DNA from: Myxococcales bacterium
GTDB taxonomy: Bacteria; Myxococcota_A; UBA796; SXON01
Assembly (NCBI GenBank): GCA_009692605.1
Contig: SHYV01000005.1
Span: 1 to 41,693, forward strand
Direction: 5' to 3'
Length of the DNA: 41,693 nt
Shown here: piece after piece, positions 15,871-23,275 of the stretch
Numbering within the stretch: position 1 is the first letter of the stretch
How the letters are laid out: every line of letters starts with the position of its first letter
The notes under the pieces: generated by a model
What the model saw: the letters and a program-made list of their open reading frames with translations, nothing else
Told to the model about the DNA's origin: nothing
Database searches by the model: none
Made by a program: the position numbers and the translations under genes

Positions 15871-16872
15871 ATGACCCGCACCGCCACCCGCGCCCGCGCC
15901 CGCGCCCTCCCCACCCGCGCCCTCCCCCTGTCCCTCTTTCTCGGCTCGGCGGGCTGCTTCGGCGTCGGCTCGGAGTTCCACGACGACGTGCTCCCCACCG
16001 AGGAGAAGCTCAAGATCAACCTTCCCATGTACGACAGCACGGCCAAGGACGCCGACTCCGGCACCGAGTTCGCCCAGTACTACTCCACGACCCGCAGCGT
16101 GACCGAGGGCGTAAACGGGATCATCACCGCGATCCTTGGGACCGTCGGCTACGTGACCACGCTCCAGCCTTCCTGGACCGACGACACGAAGACGCAGGCG
16201 ATGTGGGGCCCCTACTCCGACTCGGGGCTCGACCCCGTGGAGACCGGCCTCTGGGTCCGCATGGAGGAAGACGAGAGCTACACCTGGGCGCTGTTCTACC
16301 TGCCCAACGGCGGTGCGGTCGAGACCGATGCCGTACCCATCGTCGCCGGCATCGTGGACGCCGGCTCCACCCGGGACGACGCGAGCGGGCAGTTCGGCAT
16401 CGACTTCACGACCGCCGTCAGCATGGACCCCGCGGTGGCCCTCACCGGCGAATGGGGCGTGCAGTATGCCTACGACGCAGATGGGGTCGGCGCCGTCGTG
16501 GCCGCCAACGACTACGGGTTCGCTGCGGGTGGCGAGCGCGTCGACGCGGCCTACTCGTACAACGAAGACTACGAGGGGTCCGGAGAGATGGACCTGGCTT
16601 GGCTCGCCGACATCGACGCGCGCGGGGCCAACGAGCTGGCCACCATGCGCTCCCGCTGGCAGGCAGATGGTCAGGGGCGAGGCGACGTCCAGGTCACCGG
16701 CGGCGACCTCGGCAGCGCGGTGGTGAGCGTGTCCGAGTGCTGGGGCTCCAGCTTCACCCGCACCTTCTACACCGACAGCGCCGGTATCGAGGCGAGTGAG
16801 GGGAGCGAGGACGCCTGCGCCTACACCCCGGCGGAGTACGCCACCGAGGGCTCGTTCGCGATCGCGGAGTAG
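15871..16872 (+). CDS. Lipoprotein of unknown function
   Basis: 333 residues with a basic n-region (MTRTATRARARALPTR), hydrophobic core LPLSLFLGSAG and lipobox Cys at 29 (GSAGC), so an envelope lipoprotein. GAGG lies 6 bases before ATG 15871. The mature part is acidic and rich in Gly, Asp and aromatic residues, with long beta-prone stretches (YTWALFYLPNGGAVETDAVP, GQFGIDFTTAVS, GEWGVQYAYDADG). Two Cys near the C-terminus (SECWGSS, DACAY) could form a disulfide. I see no known catalytic motif and do not recognise the family. A 105-base gap before it leaves room for its own promoter. Confidence 0.75.
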   Translation: MTRTATRARARALPTRALPLSLFLGSAGCFGVGSEFHDDVLPTEEKLKINLPMYDSTAKDADSGTEFAQYYSTTRSVTEGVNGIITAILGTVGYVTTLQPSWTDDTKTQAMWGPYSDSGLDPVETGLWVRMEEDESYTWALFYLPNGGAVETDAVPIVAGIVDAGSTRDDASGQFGIDFTTAVSMDPAVALTGEWGVQYAYDADGVGAVVAANDYGFAAGGERVDAAYSYNEDYEGSGEMDLAWLADIDARGANELATMRSRWQADGQGRGDVQVTGGDLGSAVVSVSECWGSSFTRTFYTDSAGIEASEGSEDACAYTPAEYATEGSFAIAE

Positions 16873-16894
16873 CGTAAGGTTACTCCCCGGGATC

Positions 16895-17335
16895 ATGCAC
16901 CACCCCCTGCTTGTCCCGACCTTCGCGATCATCGTGACCCTGCTCGCCTGCGCCGACGTGGCCGAGCTGACCGGCACGCCGGCCTTCGACTGTGCGCAGC
17001 CGCCGAAAGAGCGCGTCGCGCTGGCGCCGGGCGAGCTGGTCGCGGCGTTCGGGTCCAACGTCGTGCACGCGGAGGCAAAATTCGGGGGCGGAAAGCTGCT
17101 CGAGCTGACCGGCCAGGCGAGCCGAATCAGCCGAGACGAGCATGGTGCGTTCGTCGCAATGCGCTCGGGCCCGATCGGGAAGGGAAAGGTGCAAGCCTAC
17201 TTCCCGGACGCCAACGCTGCGGCCTTCGAACAGGTTCAAGAGGGACAGGCGATCACCGTGCTCGCCTACCTCGAAGCGGGAAAGTCCACCGAGAAGCGCA
17301 TCCCCCTCTACAGCGCCTGCCTCGTGAAGCCATGA
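16895..17335 (+). CDS. Exported OB-fold-like lipoprotein
   Basis: 146 residues. The signal MHHPLLVPTFAIIVTLLAC gives a lipobox ending at Cys19. The mature part follows the small OB-fold pattern of the 'tRNA_anti-like' family as I remember it: ELVAAFGSNVVHAEAKFGGG, LLELTGQASRISRDEHGAFV, VQAYFPDANAAAFEQV, EGQAITVLAYLEAG. In that family the fold is often in exported or membrane proteins and does not imply nucleic-acid binding. ATG 16895 is chosen over earlier in-frame codons because it starts the signal peptide and lies after the previous stop. The gene ends in an ATGA overlap with the next lipoprotein gene. Confidence 0.72.
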   Translation: MHHPLLVPTFAIIVTLLACADVAELTGTPAFDCAQPPKERVALAPGELVAAFGSNVVHAEAKFGGGKLLELTGQASRISRDEHGAFVAMRSGPIGKGKVQAYFPDANAAAFEQVQEGQAITVLAYLEAGKSTEKRIPLYSACLVKP

Positions 17336-17709
17336 GGCGCTTCGTCGCGCCGGCTCTGGCGGGCGCGCTGGCGGTGAGCGCCTGTGCTCCACCAGAGGCC
17401 TGTGACTTTCCCACCGAAGCGAGCGCAGCCGGCGGCGTCATCACCGAAGCCGACGCCTGTGGCTACTGGAGCCTCGCTGTAGGAGGGCACTTGTACCTTG
17501 ATCTGCACGTCAGCCGCGAGCTTCCCGACTGCGCGCTCTCGCTCGGCGACGGGGTGGAGGTGCCGAACGACCCCATCTACAGCGCGCTGACCACCGACAG
17601 CTCAAAGTACACTTACGACTTCGTAGGCCAGACCGCGATCGAGGAGACCTCCGTGGACATCGCCTGCGACGAAGGGACGGAGTGGCACGCGCTGATCCGG
17701 GTGGAGTGA
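17332..17709 (+). CDS. Small Cys-containing lipoprotein
   Basis: 125 residues with signal MRRFVAPALAGALAVSAC (lipobox SAC at Cys18). The mature protein has several Cys (CAPPEACDF, DACGYWS, DCALS, DIACDEG), an even number after the lipidated one, fitting disulfides in the periplasm. Beta-prone segments such as YWSLAVGGHLYLDLHVS suggest a small beta-sandwich. I recognise no family. Its ATG overlaps the stop of the OB-fold lipoprotein gene (ATGA), so the two are co-translated and may act together. Confidence 0.75.
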   Translation: MRRFVAPALAGALAVSACAPPEACDFPTEASAAGGVITEADACGYWSLAVGGHLYLDLHVSRELPDCALSLGDGVEVPNDPIYSALTTDSSKYTYDFVGQTAIEETSVDIACDEGTEWHALIRVE

Positions 17710-17736
17710 TAGCCCGCCCCCGCGCCTGAGGTCCCA

Positions 17737-20409
17737 TTGTCTCGCTCCCCGTTCGTGCAGCCCAAGAAAATGCTCCCATTGTCCCACACCTTGGTGGGCG
17801 CGCTGCTGACGCTGATTTCGCCGCTGGCGGGGTGCAAGCCTGCTACCGTCGGTGGAGTGGTGCAGTCTGCGTCGGGGGGGATCCTCGTCCAGGGTGCCAC
17901 CTACGAGGCGCGCGCCGAAGCCGCGTGGAAAGCCGTCGATGAGGTGAGCCTGTCGGCGCAGGCGAAGGCGCTGATCGCGAAGATCAAGAAGCCCGTGTTC
18001 GTTGACGTGCCCGGGACGTTCAGCGGGATCAACCCGACCACATCCGTGCTCGACCTGCGGGACCCCCAATTCCGGGCGGCCCTGATGGGCACCGACGAGC
18101 AGGCGTTGTCGACCCTGCTCCGCGCAGCCGACGCCCGCGTGCTCATCGTCCACAACTCCATCGGGCCGAGCCTCGACCGCGACAAGCGGGTCCTGTCCCG
18201 ATTGGTGCACCACGACGACCTGCACCTGTTCGAGCTCGCGGGCGTAGAGGACGGCGCGTACGTCTACCTGCTCGTGGACAAGCAGCTCGCGTTCCCACCC
18301 GACGTTGCAGGCGCGGCAGTTCGATGGGTCCGGCAGGTGCTGGAGGGCAAGAGGCCGTCCGCGTTCCCAGCCCAAGCAGCCGAGCGCAAGGACTGGAACC
18401 TGGTCACGACGCTGCGCGGGCAGGGGCAGGAGCTGTCGTTCTCGCTGGCTCAAGCCAACACGCTCGACCTTGCGCTGTTCGAGACCGCGACCGACCTCGA
18501 GGCAAAGTACCGCCGGGACCGAGAAATCCTCGGCTTCGCCCGTCTGGATAAGGCGATGCCCGCGCTGCAGATCGAGATGCGCCGCATCACCGAGCGCGCC
18601 TGGGTGATCCCGCGCAGCGACGAAGCGCTGGATGACCTCTTCGAGCTGGGCGTGGACGGGGCGATCCTGATCGACCGGCCGAGCGACGATGAGAAGAGAG
18701 CAGGAAAGAATGGACAGAGCGCCGTATTTCCCGGATCGGTCGCGTCCGTTCGCGGCTACACGTCGGCAGCGACCTTCCTCAAGGCAGCCGCCCGCGAATT
18801 CAAATGGGACAGCACGCGGCCCTGGAGGGACGAGGGCACCGAGCTGCAGCTGATCCGCGACATTCACTGGGCGGAGGTGGAGAACATCATCCCCGATCCG
18901 GCCAATCCCGGCGCCACCGTCTCGTCACGCGGGGTCGTCCCTTTCTTCCGGGGAACAACGCCGGTTCCGCTCTCGTCGATCACCCTCGATGCGGTGCGCG
19001 ACTCGGTGATCATGGCGGGCGAATGGTACCTCTCAAACCTGAAAGCCGATGGCGCGGTGACCTACAAATACTGGCCAGAGGACGCCCGGTTCTCAAATGA
19101 GGACAACCACGTCCGACACACGCTCGCGACCTGGAACCTCTGGGAAGCGTGGACCCTCGACCCGCGGCCGGAATTCATGGAAGGGGCGATCCGCGCTCAG
19201 AACTGGACGCTCCAGTCGCTGCAGATTCGCGATGCGTCGAACCTCAAGGGTTGGGAGCTCGACGCCGTCAACGCGAGCCCGCTCAAAGACGAGATCCTCA
19301 AGAACGGGATGTCGTACTACACCTACGGCAACAACTCCAAGCTCGGCAGCGTTGTCGTCGCGCTCCTCGGGATGGTCGAGGTCGCCCGCTCGACCAACGA
19401 CCACCAGTACGACGAGATCATGAGCCAGCAGGGTCGGTTCGTGCAATTCATGCAGCGCGAGACCGGTAGCTTCGCCGGCTACCACGTCCCCAAGGAGCAC
19501 CCCTACTACACCTTCGTCAACGACATCGTCCCCGGCGAAGCAGCGCTGTCGCTCGTCTACCTCGCCGAGTACTTCCACGACGACAGCTACCTTGAGGGGC
19601 TCCCAAAGTTCTTCGAGTACTACGAGGGCTGGTACAAGGTCCGCGCCGCGAAGCGCTCCAACGTAGGGCCGTGGCCGGCGTACATCTACGACAACGCCAC
19701 CCGGCTCGATCTCGTCCAGTTCGGCCCCTGGACCGTCATGGCCGCCAGCGCCTACACCCGCGTCCGGCCCGAAGCCCACGGCATCGCCGCGTTCGGGCTG
19801 GATGTCGGCAAGTGGATGATCGAGGCCTATGAGTACACCGAGGAGAACGCCCCGTTCGCCGACTATGTAGGCGGCTACTACAAGTTCGCGGGTGAGCTGC
19901 CTGCCATGCAGGCGTTCTGCTACGGGGAGGGTACGGCAGCGGCCTACGACATGGCGCTGCGTATGGACCCCACACAGGCCGCCTACTTCGAGAAGCACAC
20001 GCGGGAAACCGTGCGTTTTGGCCTCCAAATGCAGCACGACGGCTTGGACTCCCACGCCTACTCCCGACCAGAGCTGGTGTTCGGCAGCACCAAGTACGCC
20101 ATGAATGAGCCCAAGGTGCGCATAGACTACGTCCATCACTCCCTCTCGGCGCTGTACCAGTATCTGGTCGCCGCGCGGAAGGACCCGAACCTGCCTGCGA
20201 GCGTGCGGCAGGGCTACCCCGACGAGGTGCGTGAAGCCATGCGGCTGGCGGGCATGCCGAGCCTGCGCCTCGCTAGCACGCCCAACCCGACATCGGCCCC
20301 GCCTGCTCCCGGGATGGGCGCGCCCATCTCCATCGACTCCATCCGGGCGCGGGCGATGGCGGTCCCCGCAGGCCAGCCCGGAGCGAAGGACGAGGAGGAC
20401 GGCGATTGA
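17737..20409 (+). CDS. Large lipoprotein: AMMECR1-like N-terminal region plus helical toroid-like C-terminal domain
   Basis: 890 residues. TTG 17737 has GAGG 5 bases upstream; ATG 17770 is the alternative. Both give a lipobox (ISPLAGC). Residues about 220-400 follow, to my eye, the AMMECR1 layout (LVTTLRGQGQELSFSLAQAN, LPALQIEM-like strand, FELGVDGAILID, TFLKAAAREFKWDS). Residues about 420-830 look like an (alpha/alpha) barrel as in glycan epimerases, hydrolases and lanthionine-type toroids: repeated helices with aromatic/acidic motifs (DNHVRHTLATWNLWEAW, YGNNSKLGSVVVALLG, VPGEAALSLVYLAEYF, CYGEGTAAAYDMALRM, VRIDYVHHSLSALYQYL). The substrate is unknown. The C-terminal 60 residues are Pro/Ala-rich. 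It overlaps the aminotransferase gene by TTGA. Confidence 0.72.
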   Translation: MSRSPFVQPKKMLPLSHTLVGALLTLISPLAGCKPATVGGVVQSASGGILVQGATYEARAEAAWKAVDEVSLSAQAKALIAKIKKPVFVDVPGTFSGINPTTSVLDLRDPQFRAALMGTDEQALSTLLRAADARVLIVHNSIGPSLDRDKRVLSRLVHHDDLHLFELAGVEDGAYVYLLVDKQLAFPPDVAGAAVRWVRQVLEGKRPSAFPAQAAERKDWNLVTTLRGQGQELSFSLAQANTLDLALFETATDLEAKYRRDREILGFARLDKAMPALQIEMRRITERAWVIPRSDEALDDLFELGVDGAILIDRPSDDEKRAGKNGQSAVFPGSVASVRGYTSAATFLKAAAREFKWDSTRPWRDEGTELQLIRDIHWAEVENIIPDPANPGATVSSRGVVPFFRGTTPVPLSSITLDAVRDSVIMAGEWYLSNLKADGAVTYKYWPEDARFSNEDNHVRHTLATWNLWEAWTLDPRPEFMEGAIRAQNWTLQSLQIRDASNLKGWELDAVNASPLKDEILKNGMSYYTYGNNSKLGSVVVALLGMVEVARSTNDHQYDEIMSQQGRFVQFMQRETGSFAGYHVPKEHPYYTFVNDIVPGEAALSLVYLAEYFHDDSYLEGLPKFFEYYEGWYKVRAAKRSNVGPWPAYIYDNATRLDLVQFGPWTVMAASAYTRVRPEAHGIAAFGLDVGKWMIEAYEYTEENAPFADYVGGYYKFAGELPAMQAFCYGEGTAAAYDMALRMDPTQAAYFEKHTRETVRFGLQMQHDGLDSHAYSRPELVFGSTKYAMNEPKVRIDYVHHSLSALYQYLVAARKDPNLPASVRQGYPDEVREAMRLAGMPSLRLASTPNPTSAPPAPGMGAPISIDSIRARAMAVPAGQPGAKDEEDGD

Positions 20410-21203
20410 CCCAGCCCGGCACCACGGTGCGGGCGCTGGTGGATGGCCGGCCAGCCGGTGGGCTACCGGTGGACGACGCCGCGATCTGGACCGGGATGGG
20501 CGTGTTCGAGACGGTTCGCACGGCGCGGGGTCGCATTGTCCGCCTCGACGAGCACCTGCAGCGCCTCGACGAGAGCGCCCACTGGATGGGGTGGGTCTGG
20601 GACCGGCAGGCCACCGCAGGGGAGTTGGCCGCGCTCGGGGAGGGGGCGGGCGACTGGAAGGTGAACGTACTGCTCACCGAGCGTCACCGCGTCGTGACCG
20701 CCGTGCCGCTCGACCACAGTCGGGTGGGCGCTCCGGTCCGCTGCGCGACCGTGGCTTGGGAGCCGCTTCCGTGGCTGCCCGGGTTCGTGAAGCACACCAG
20801 CCGGATGGGATGGATCCTCGCTGTCCGCGACGCTGCGAGGCGGCTGCAAGAGCCGGTCGACGAGGTCATCTGGACCGACGCAGGCGGAACCTGGCTTGAA
20901 GCCAACCGGTCGAACATCGTGGGGGTGAGGGACGGGGCGATCTGGACGCCACCGCTGGACGGCCGCATCCTCGCGGGGATCACGCGGTCACGCGCGTTGG
21001 ACGCTGCTCGCGAGCTTGGCCTGACCGTGCATGAGGCCCCGATGCCGGCGAGCACGCCGTGGGACGAGCTCTACCTGTGCAGCACGCTCAAGGAGCTCGC
21101 GCCGGTCACCCGGCTGAACGGGCGATCGTTTAACGGGGAGGGGCCGGTGGGCCGACGAGTCGGCGATCGGATGCTGGCCGAATTGGCGACCGACAGGGGC
21201 TGA
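20406..21203 (+). CDS. Class IV aminotransferase (IlvE/PabC/D-amino acid transaminase fold)
   Basis: PLP enzyme of fold type IV. The N-terminal GVFETVRTARGRIVRLDEHL and HLQRLDESA match the entry strands and helix of PabC/IlvE; the PLP-binding Lys is expected in GFVKHTSRMGW; EANRSNIVGVRDGAIWTPPL followed by GRILAGITRSRALDAAREL is the family signature. The sequence fits 4-amino-4-deoxychorismate lyase (folate) or a branched-chain/D-amino acid aminotransferase; motifs alone do not decide, so no symbol is given. The TTG start overlaps the stop of the preceding lipoprotein gene (TTGA). 265 aa is normal. It ends 8 bases from the convergent MopE lipoprotein gene. Confidence 0.87.
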   Translation: MTQPGTTVRALVDGRPAGGLPVDDAAIWTGMGVFETVRTARGRIVRLDEHLQRLDESAHWMGWVWDRQATAGELAALGEGAGDWKVNVLLTERHRVVTAVPLDHSRVGAPVRCATVAWEPLPWLPGFVKHTSRMGWILAVRDAARRLQEPVDEVIWTDAGGTWLEANRSNIVGVRDGAIWTPPLDGRILAGITRSRALDAARELGLTVHEAPMPASTPWDELYLCSTLKELAPVTRLNGRSFNGEGPVGRRVGDRMLAELATDRG

Positions 21204-21211
21204 GGGGTGAA

Positions 21212-22276
21212 CTACCGGTAGCCATCCACCGCCCAGGACTGGTCGGCGCAGCTGTAACAATCCCCTGGCCGGGTCTCCACGAAGGTTGCCTTGAACGTGC
21301 CGGTGAAATGGTCGTCGCTGACAAACGACCCATCCAGCGTGTACTCCTCCGTGCAGCTGCCGGAGAGGATGTTGTCGACGCTGAACGCATCGGCCGAGTC
21401 GATGGTGCCGCTCATCGTGCCGGGCTGCGCGCCCCGGGCAGAGAAGGAGATCACCGGTCGGGCGTCGATCACCGTGAGCTGGTTGACGCTGATGCTCACG
21501 AACCCGAAGGCACACGAGTAGGTCGAGGTCGTGCTCATCGTGTAGGTGCCGGTGTAGTCGACGTCACAGCCGTCATCGACCTCCAGATCGCAGTCGTTAT
21601 CGACGCCGTCGTCGCAAATCTCCGCGAACGTCGGGGAGCGCTGGTTGTCCATGTCGTCGCAGTCGGAGCAGCTCGGAGAGCCATCCGCGTCAGCGTCCGG
21701 CCCGTCGGGGGTGACGTCGGTGCAATCGTCATCGATGCCGTTGCAAGCCACCTCTGGAGTACCCGGACTGACATTCGGATCCGCGTCCGCGCAGTCGGTG
21801 CAGCTTCCATAGCCGTCGAGGTCCGCGTCGGTGTCGTCCGGGGTAGCGTCATCACAGTCATTGTCCGTGCCATCGCACACGACCTCTCCAACCCCCGGAT
21901 TCACGCCCGGAGCCACGTCATCGCAGTCGAGGCAGGCGTCGTACCCGTCTGCGTCGACGTCCGCCGCATCGGGCGTGCTGACATCGCAGTCGTCGTCCAG
22001 GCCGTTGCAGATCACCTCCGAGAGCCCGGGATGCACATCCTCGTTCTGGTCGCTGCAATCCAGCAACGCTTCCGCATAGGTCTCAAGGCAATCGGGATTG
22101 GCGGCGTCGAAATACCCGTCCTGATCCGCGTCAAACGGAGAATCAACCGTCTCCTCGCTGCCCTGCTGCTGTCCGTCACATTTCGAGGACTGGGAGATCT
22201 TCAGGTCGTTGCCGCAACCGACAACCCCCAGAGAGAGGGCAGTGACTGATGCACAGAAACGCACGGTTAGGTACAT
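21212..22276 (-). CDS. MopE-repeat lipoprotein
   Basis: 354 residues. The signal MYLTVRFCASVTALSLGVVGC sets ATG 22276 as the start and Cys21 as the lipid site. The central 200 residues hold four to five MopE-type repeats, each with a D-D-DG loop, a C-x2-C-D-D piece, an NPG/SPG-P-E turn and NG-DDDCD (for example DVDADGYDACLDCDDVAPGV then VCDGTDNDCDD). They are likely to bind Ca2+ or another metal and to be disulfide-rich. The last 95 residues form a beta-rich domain (YTGTYTMSTTSTYSCAFGFV, FVSDDHFTGTFKATFVE) with paired Cys. On its own strand a TATATT lies only 6 bases before the ATG, so the mRNA may have a very short leader. Same motif as the zinc-ribbon pair. Confidence 0.85.
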   Translation of the reverse strand: MYLTVRFCASVTALSLGVVGCGNDLKISQSSKCDGQQQGSEETVDSPFDADQDGYFDAANPDCLETYAEALLDCSDQNEDVHPGLSEVICNGLDDDCDVSTPDAADVDADGYDACLDCDDVAPGVNPGVGEVVCDGTDNDCDDATPDDTDADLDGYGSCTDCADADPNVSPGTPEVACNGIDDDCTDVTPDGPDADADGSPSCSDCDDMDNQRSPTFAEICDDGVDNDCDLEVDDGCDVDYTGTYTMSTTSTYSCAFGFVSISVNQLTVIDARPVISFSARGAQPGTMSGTIDSADAFSVDNILSGSCTEEYTLDGSFVSDDHFTGTFKATFVETRPGDCYSCADQSWAVDGYR

Positions 22277-22334
22277 GGACAGAATATACCCCGCAAGGCT
22301 CGATTTGCACCATACTGGCACCGAGCGCCAGATC

Positions 22335-22362
22335 TGGACAATCGGATCCGAACATATATATT
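22335..22362 (+). promoter_or_regulatory. Candidate sigma-70-type promoter for the two-HTH protein gene
   Basis: TGGACA (22335-22340), 16-base spacer, TATATT (22357-22362), 48 bases before ATG 22411, in the most AT-rich stretch of the neighbourhood. Just upstream is a small dyad CTGGC / GCCAG (22315-22319 and 22327-22331) that could be an operator for either divergent gene. The call is by eye only. Confidence 0.4.
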
Positions 22363-22410
22363 GCATAGTTGTACGCCCATTGCTCAGACGCCGTCTCCCA
22401 CAGAGGTCCC

Positions 22411-23220
22411 ATGCCCCGTAAGTCTACCCACAAGCTCGACTCGTTCCTCCCCCGGCTCGGTAAGGAGCCGGACCACAAGATCGCCAACGAGGCCGGAGTC
22501 TCCCGCTCGTTGGTGATCAGCTTTCGGAAAAAGCACAACATCGCTGCGTACGAAGGTTATAAATTCGGTGCCGACAACCCTCCGCCGGCCGCGCGCGCCG
22601 CCGCGGCCAAGGCACCGCAGGCCGCTCAGAAGAAGCCCGGCCCGACCGCCCGAGCGAAAGCTCCGCAAGCCGCCCCTCCGAGGGCCCCATCGGTCAAGCC
22701 CGCCCCGAGCGCCCCGGCGCCCGCGCAGGCCGAGTCAGCCGCAGATGCAGGCTTTCGGGGCCGCAAGTCGGCGCTGGATGCGTATGTCGAAATGCTCGGC
22801 AAATTGCCGGACGCGGAGATTGCCAAGCTTGCGCACGTCACGCCCGAGAACGTTCGGACCTACCGGACACGCCGTCACATCGCCGCCGACTGGCCTGAAG
22901 CCAGCAAGGCTCGCGTGGGACGACCGCGCGGCCAGACCAGTCGCCCTGCCGCAGCACCCCCCGCTCCGGTAGCGGTGGCACCGGCTCGGGTCGCTGAGGC
23001 GCCGGCTCCGAAGGTCGCTCCGCCAAAGGTGGCGCCCGTGGTCTCTGAAGCCCGGTCCATCTTCAGCGTCTCCGTCGATATCGGCGGCTCCATGCGTACC
23101 TACGCGGTGGCGGCCTCCAACATCAACGATGGCGTGGTCTCGGCGAACGCCCTCGTCCAACGGCGGCACCCCAACGGCATCGTGAAGAGCATCTCCTTCG
23201 TGGCCGAGCTGCTGGGCTGA
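22411..23220 (+). CDS. Putative DNA-binding protein with two homeodomain-like HTH repeats and Ala/Pro linkers
   Basis: 269 residues. ATG 22411 has GAGG 5 bases upstream. Two copies of one module are visible: residues about 11-50 (FLPRLGKEPDHKIANEAGVS ... VISFRKKHNI) and about 122-162 (YVEMLGKLPDAEIAKLAHVT ... VRTYRTRRHI). The pattern LGK.PD..IA..A.V....V...R....I is that of small HTH repeats that read DNA or scaffold regulators. Between and after them are long Ala/Pro/Lys linkers, with an AT-hook-like VGRPRGQ at about 169-175. A separate C-terminal domain (SIFSVSVDIGGSMRTYAVAA to VKSISFVAELLG) is beta-alpha in look. No signal peptide, so cytoplasmic. I do not recognise a named family. Confidence 0.8.
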   Translation: MPRKSTHKLDSFLPRLGKEPDHKIANEAGVSRSLVISFRKKHNIAAYEGYKFGADNPPPAARAAAAKAPQAAQKKPGPTARAKAPQAAPPRAPSVKPAPSAPAPAQAESAADAGFRGRKSALDAYVEMLGKLPDAEIAKLAHVTPENVRTYRTRRHIAADWPEASKARVGRPRGQTSRPAAAPPAPVAVAPARVAEAPAPKVAPPKVAPVVSEARSIFSVSVDIGGSMRTYAVAASNINDGVVSANALVQRRHPNGIVKSISFVAELLG

Positions 23221-23275
23221 CCGGCTTGGGGTGGGCGCTCTTGGGCACCCACGCCCCGCCCACGCCCCATCGGCC

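Noticed and set aside
21530-22180. Repetitive DNA resembling a tandem repeat array or CRISPR
   Set aside because: It is the coding repeat of the MopE motifs; repeat units vary in sequence and there are no constant direct repeats with unique spacers.
21308-22249. Rightward 313-codon Val/Ala/Ile-rich frame opposite the MopE lipoprotein gene
   Set aside because: Its repeated pattern is just the complement of the MopE repeats.
23221-23275. GTGGGCGC / GCACCCAC hairpin between convergent genes
   Set aside because: Imperfect stem and no T run; may be a weak terminator but cannot be supported.
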